Below, one piece after another: positions 58,915-64,000 of a stretch of 64,000 nucleotides of DNA. Source of the DNA: Gigantopelta aegis (lineage: Eukaryota > Mollusca > Gastropoda > Neomphalida > Peltospiridae); assembly GCF_016097555.1 (NCBI RefSeq), contig NC_054701.1, positions 30,577,118 through 30,641,117 on the forward strand, in the 5' to 3' direction. How positions within the stretch are numbered: the first letter of the stretch is position 1; every line of letters begins with the position of its first letter. Position numbers and translations under genes: made by a program. The notes under the pieces are model-generated. The model was given only the letters and a program-made list of their open reading frames with translations, was not told the origin of the DNA and did not search any database.

Positions 58915-61140
58915 CAAAGGGATGCTTGAAGATGCCGCACTTCCCAGAGTGATCGATCTTGATAGACATTTCTACTGAACTTTTCCCATAATGCTTTGCG
59001 AGAATCCTAGAATGAGTCGTTCATCCGCTAGTATGATGGAAATCGCAATCAATGGACGTATGCAGATATTAAAATCTCATTTGGCCAGATCTCCAGGCAT
59101 AACTTACTATAGAAAGGAGTAGTTATCATACTGCTATCTTTTATACCACAGCGAATCGCTTCGACTACTGTGATGGAAATTCAAGGCAGTCTGTTTTACA
59201 TAGGCTTGCATACACACTAGTTTTGTCATGAAGCTATAATAGTCAGGGCTGGTGTTGTCTTTAATTGGATTACACAGTTACTTAGAGTACCATAATTTGG
59301 GTAACAATGATGTGAACTGTTCATACTAACAGCAGCCCGCTGATTGTTATAAGGGCCACTCCTTTTGAGACTTGCCTTAGTGTGCCAAATATCCTTTGCA
59401 TTCTGCACTGGGGAGCTTCCCATGTCTGCCTAATTGTTTGTTGTGTGATGTGTGAATGAGTTGGTAAAAAGTGAAAACGTTATGACACTTGATACAAGGG
59501 TTATATTTACTTATTAAATTACTGATCAAACTAGGTCAGTAGAATGTTATAAAAAAAACCTTGCTGTTACAATGGAAAATTCTACTTTAGTAGTTAAGAT
59601 TGCTTAAGTCAAAGGATTGAATCTCTCTCCGATACATTTTTTCCTGTTCCAACCAGTGCATCACAACTAGTTTATCCCAGGCTATTGGATGTGCTTTTCT
59701 GTATATGGGAAAATGCATGTAAAAGATGCCTTGCTGCTAATGGAAAAATAAAGCAGATTTTTTCTTAAGATTTTATGTCAGAATTATCAAGTTTGACATC
59801 CACTAGTTGATGATTAATAGATCAAGTTCATCAACGTACTGTAGTGGTTTCATTAAAGAAAACAGACTAACATTTTTAGCTGTTTAACAATCAGCCTTAA
59901 GATGTGTAGTGCTAAATTCATATTGTAGTACAATCTCCAACACAGAGTGAGTTTTAAGAGCTCATTGGAGAGATGGCTGAAATGTGTAACCAGGACAGCA
60001 TGCATGAACCTTGAGTAGAATTAAGCTCCGAAATGAATTAAAAATGAATACGAACAGTGTTAATTAACATCAATTTATTAGTTTGTTACATAGAGAATAC
60101 TGCCATAAGTGACCATTACATACCATTTATCTTGCAATGAGTTGTATATTATATGTTAAGACATATCTAATGAGTGAAAGTTAGCTGGATACATTTTTAA
60201 ACAATGAGTTGTAAGAGAAATGGTATTCAAATGTTCATTAATGTAGTGTAATATTCTTACATTGGTCACAGATCAGTCGGGTTAAGTATTCATAAAAAGA
60301 GAAAATACTCCCAACTTTTCTTTAATTTTAATTTTTCAATATCTGCAACACAGACCTATAAAATTGTAATGAAATAATGTGAAATATTACTGGTGCTGAT
60401 ATTGGATACGAATGCTCATTACATGCACAGATAATTAAAATGAATATTTAATATATTAGTATATTTGGCATTATGGAGTTACATGCTCATCTTGGGCATT
60501 GACAGTTGAAATAAAATCCAGTGGATAATTTCCTCTTTTTTTCTTAATCCTGGCCTCTGGGTAATATAGTGATTGGAAGAGTGAACCCTTGACACAATGG
60601 AAGATTTTGACCAATCAACTGTTGGGAAGTTTGGACCGGTCTGTAGGATGGGAGGGGGGGGGGGGGGGGGGGGGGGGTGAATGCACTGTGTTACTAAGAT
60701 GCCAGGATAAGTAAGTATTCATGAAAAGAAAAAAACTATGAAAATTTTTCTACCTACTGATGTATTGGCCGTGATGGGCACTTGATTCTTAACATGAAGC
60801 AAAGTTTATTACTGGTTTGTTAGCAATGACAGGGTTAACATCGTTTGTTGCTGTTGGTAACAGTTGTGTGAATTGTAAATGTTTGTTTCAGTTGAGTGCT
60901 ACTATAACATTGTGTAATAGTTTTCATGTTAATTGTCAAGTATGTCAAAATTAAAAAGGATAGGTCCAGTTTTCTGTTATAAATGGCAAGGAGGAACCTG
61001 TCAGTAAATTGCTACTAAGTGACATACACGCAGACTACAGAATGGTTGTATGTACATTTTTATGCAATTCGTTACCCTTTGCATTTTATTCAGTTCAATC
61101 TATTTTTTAGTTGCATATTTAAATCTAATTGCAATAAATT
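58915..61140 (+). other. XPOT 3' UTR and flank
   Basis: AATAAA at 60510-60515 and 61133-61138 are possible poly(A) signals; which is used cannot be told. An old SINE family A copy (59620-59875), a family B tail (59955-60045) and a G-run (about 60652-60677) lie here. Confidence 0.45.
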
Positions 61141-61439
61141 TCAATCTGTAACTTATTATCTTTCCTTTACGAATTAAAAAGCGAGATAAAGTTATTGATT
61201 TTCTGATGGCGACGATGTTGATATTTACATTAAAGTTTTACATTTCGATCAGCTTACCACAAACTATAAACCATACATCAATGAAACTTGGTTTATCACT
61301 TGACCGAAAAGGTTTATGATAGGTGAGACGTTTAATTCCACAGAATTCTTGTTGTCTTTGTAAAATTACATATCTGTGAAAAATGAATTTTAGATCATTT
61401 AATGCCACATTAAAATGCTGAAAACCATGTCACTGTGAC

Positions 61440-61476
<37 letters not shown>

Positions 61477-62878
61477 CACTCTGAATCATGTTATTAATAA
61501 TGTTTATAATAGTAGTGTAAAGAAAAAGTCTTTATTTTGATCTAGAAATATGTGTTAAATCAATTATGTTAAAGGTATGGGTAACGTGGTTTGTTTTTTT
61601 AATCTACAGAAAAATATTATCAAATATAACTTGCAATTTACCTGTTAAATTTATAAATATATTGTTGCAATGTAATTCTTCATAACTTGAGATTAGTTTT
61701 TTTTTCTTTATATCATGCATAATGGTACTGACAAGAATTTTGATTAAAAATTTTGAGTGGGCAAAGAAATTTTAATGATTTAATTATTTTAGTAAAACCT
61801 TTCGCACAGAGCAAGGAGTGTATCTTTAAAAAAAAAATTTAACTCACGAAATTTATTTATAAACAAATTTGTTTTGTTTTGTTTTGTTTTATTTTATTTT
61901 TGTTCTGTTGTGATGTCTTTTCTTTTTATGTAGAAGATATGTTTCAGTTTGGGGTTTTTTCAATTCTCAGGACTTGTGTATTTTTTAGTTTTTTTCAAAC
62001 ATGGGCATTAATGGTATATAACAATCACATGTACAGTGTTAGTGAATGTAAAATGTATGCCAGCGATTTTCGTTCCTTGTTATAAGATCATGAGTTTAAG
62101 GAATTTTCAAAATGTACTTTTTCTGATTTATGACAAAATCAAATGTGTTGATGATTATTGGAGAAAAATGTTACTACAAATGTTATTGTAGAAGGCAAAT
62201 TTGTTTATAGTTGTGAGCAATCCTGCACCTGATTATATTACTAATCGGAGCTTATTGCTTATGGAACTTGTGACTTTGAATTTAATGCCATACAAAATGC
62301 ATACATTACTGGTAGTCAGGGATTTATCGAGGTGTTCTGTGGGTCTGAACATAGACTCCTTCCAAACAGTAAGTGGCCCTAAAAAATTCCCAATTTCTAT
62401 ACCAAAAATTCCCAGTATATATATTTAATTACATTGTATATCTGTTCTAATAAATTAATTTAACTGGTGTACTGCATCATTCAGTGGCATGAAAAACTAT
62501 CCGAAGTATGATTTACTTGCGCTAATTTTCCCAATCTCTGAAAATTACCAATTTTTATACTAAAAATTCCCAGTATATATATATATTTAATTATGTATGT
62601 TCTAATAAATTAATTTAACAATTGTGTACTGCATCATTCAGTGGCCTGAAAACATATCCAAAGTATGATTATAACTCATGTTAATTTTCCCAATCCCATC
62701 AGTCGTGGGATCCTGGCCACAAATCCTGGATAAATCCCTGTTAGTGTAAATTAATGCAGTACATTTGAGCTATGAATTCAAAGTTTAATTAAAACAGGCC
62801 AGATTTCAATTTGAATTTCTAAGATTATCTTATTTCACATTGGTTAAAGTTACAGCTAAATATTTGAAGTATATTTAC

Positions 62879-62909
<31 letters not shown>

Positions 62910-64000
62910 AAAAAAAAAAATGAATAAATTAAACAAAACAAAACAAAACAAAAAGCCCCTGCAATATTTTGATGTACTAATATGTCAATAACTACCTCCA
63001 AAATTTTTGAAAATGGCATATTGTATGACAAATATTTCAGATGTCCTTTTATACGAGTAATCTGTTTTAACTTTCAGTTTGAAAACTCTGGCCCAGAAAC
63101 ATAACATACTAACATTTCAGAATAGTGATAGCTCATTTTAAAATGGCATTGCTTTTTGATCTGTTTGCAAAACCACCCTTAAGCACTATGTTTAAAATAA
63201 AATGATTGGACATACATTCTGAGTGCTATAATTGACCTAATGAATTCTTCATGCAAGACTTGATAGTTTCATGAAATCATCATGAAATCATGAAAACAAT
63301 CAGAACTAGTATTTGTACAACCCCTCACCCAGCTCTACATCTTATTTACCCCCCCCCCCCCCCCAAATATGTTATAGCTGAAAAGTATTAATATATCCAT
63401 AAAGTTTGCATTGCCTCAGAACTCTTCCCCCCCCCCCAGCTTCTCTAGGTCTAGATATAAATGGAAAACCTCACCTGTGGAGAAAATGTGGGAAAAGTAT
63501 TAATTTATTTATAAACTTTGAAAAAATCTTTTTTTAATTAAAAGGCAAAGCTTTATTCAAATTTGTTTTGGTAATGATTAGTCAAATTCTAAAAATTTCA
63601 AAGCTAAATAACATCACAAAATAAAAGATGAACTTTGTATATATAGTTACAGAAATAATGAAAGAAAGTTTAAAATTCATTAAATGTTTGTTTTTTCAGT
63701 TACTTCTTCAGAATCTACAATATCTAAAGTTCCCTATAGTATTGGAAGATCCATACACAAAGTACTGTAATTCCATGATTAATACTGTTTAGTACCACAG
63801 ATACCCAAAAATCATGAAGTAATTGTGGTATGTATATGATAAAACCATTGGCAAGGAAACCACCCCAGTACTGTTTGATGAGACAAGTTAACCTGATTAT
63901 TATGGATTTCAGATCATTAAAGTTACTTTTTGCTATACTGGGCCCAATTTCATAAAACATTGTAGGCCTAGTTTTACATGTAAACCTAAATCTACGACTA
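61141..64000. other. Gene-free right end
   Basis: Contains a (TA)n tract (61446-61471), an A-rich run (62879-62920), C-runs (63351-63364, 63427-63438), the MITE at 62317-62740, and the edge of a palindromic element from 63949. No exon recognised. Confidence 0.5.
62317..62740. mobile_element. hAT-like MITE with internal duplication
   Basis: CAGGGATTTATCGAGG and CCTGGATAAATCCCTG ends. Inside, a ~165-bp segment (AAAAATTCCCAGTATATATA, TAATAAATTAATTTAAC, GTGTACTGCATCATTCAGTG) occurs twice in tandem. Confidence 0.75.

Noticed and set aside
61446-61471. (TA)n tract as regulatory site
   Set aside because: Simple microsatellite; nothing links it to a gene.

Overview
This window is AT-rich, intron-rich animal DNA packed with short interspersed elements and non-autonomous DNA transposons. 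Gene structure (GT-AG introns, small exons, large repeat-filled introns), protein similarity and many tRNA-headed SINEs fit a lophotrochozoan invertebrate, most likely a mollusc. The clade is an inference; no species can be read from the sequence. || Layout. (1) 118-3660, plus strand: three exons from the 3' end of an acyl-CoA dehydrogenase gene of ACAD9 type; the gene enters from the left and its usual last ~50-60 residues are not found. (2) 7548-19355, minus strand: a complete five-exon RPL18A gene (ribosomal protein eL20, 176 aa) with a 5'TOP-like start and a close AATAAA. Its third intron (8552-14787) holds five copies of a box H/ACA-type snoRNA on the same strand as the host gene. (3) 19356-28084: intergenic DNA with SINEs, a 1.3-kb inverted-repeat element, and a GC-rich proline/arginine-rich 312-codon ORF of unknown family (21809-22747). 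(4) 28085-58914, plus strand: a complete 25-coding-exon XPOT gene (exportin-T, the Ran-dependent tRNA nuclear export receptor, ~961 aa; human 962). (5) 58915-64000: XPOT 3' flank and repeats. || The host genes serve general functions (mitochondrial complex I assembly and fatty-acid oxidation, ribosome, tRNA export) and are not an operon. || The most unusual part is inside XPOT. Two separate exons (16 and 18) have had their 3' ends, together with the following 5' splice site, tandemly amplified into the downstream intron: ~75-bp units after exon 16 (42185-42481 and 45226-45385) and about 48 units of 62 bp after exon 18 (47738-48140 and 49624-52140). Each array has been split by a DNA transposon. 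The intron thus carries dozens of consensus-like GTAAAG/GTAAGA donor copies beyond the real one. In addition, the pyrimidine tract (and perhaps the AG) of the exon 18 acceptor is the tail of a SINE. || Repeat families recognised: a tRNA-derived SINE family with two tail types and at least three interchangeable tRNA-like heads; several MITE families starting CAGGG with 7-8-bp target duplications (hAT-like), often nested; a Tc1 transposon with damaged transposase; a TA-flanked pogo/Tigger-like MITE; long palindromic elements; and minisatellites. No CRISPR, bacterial operons or convincing endogenous virus was seen.
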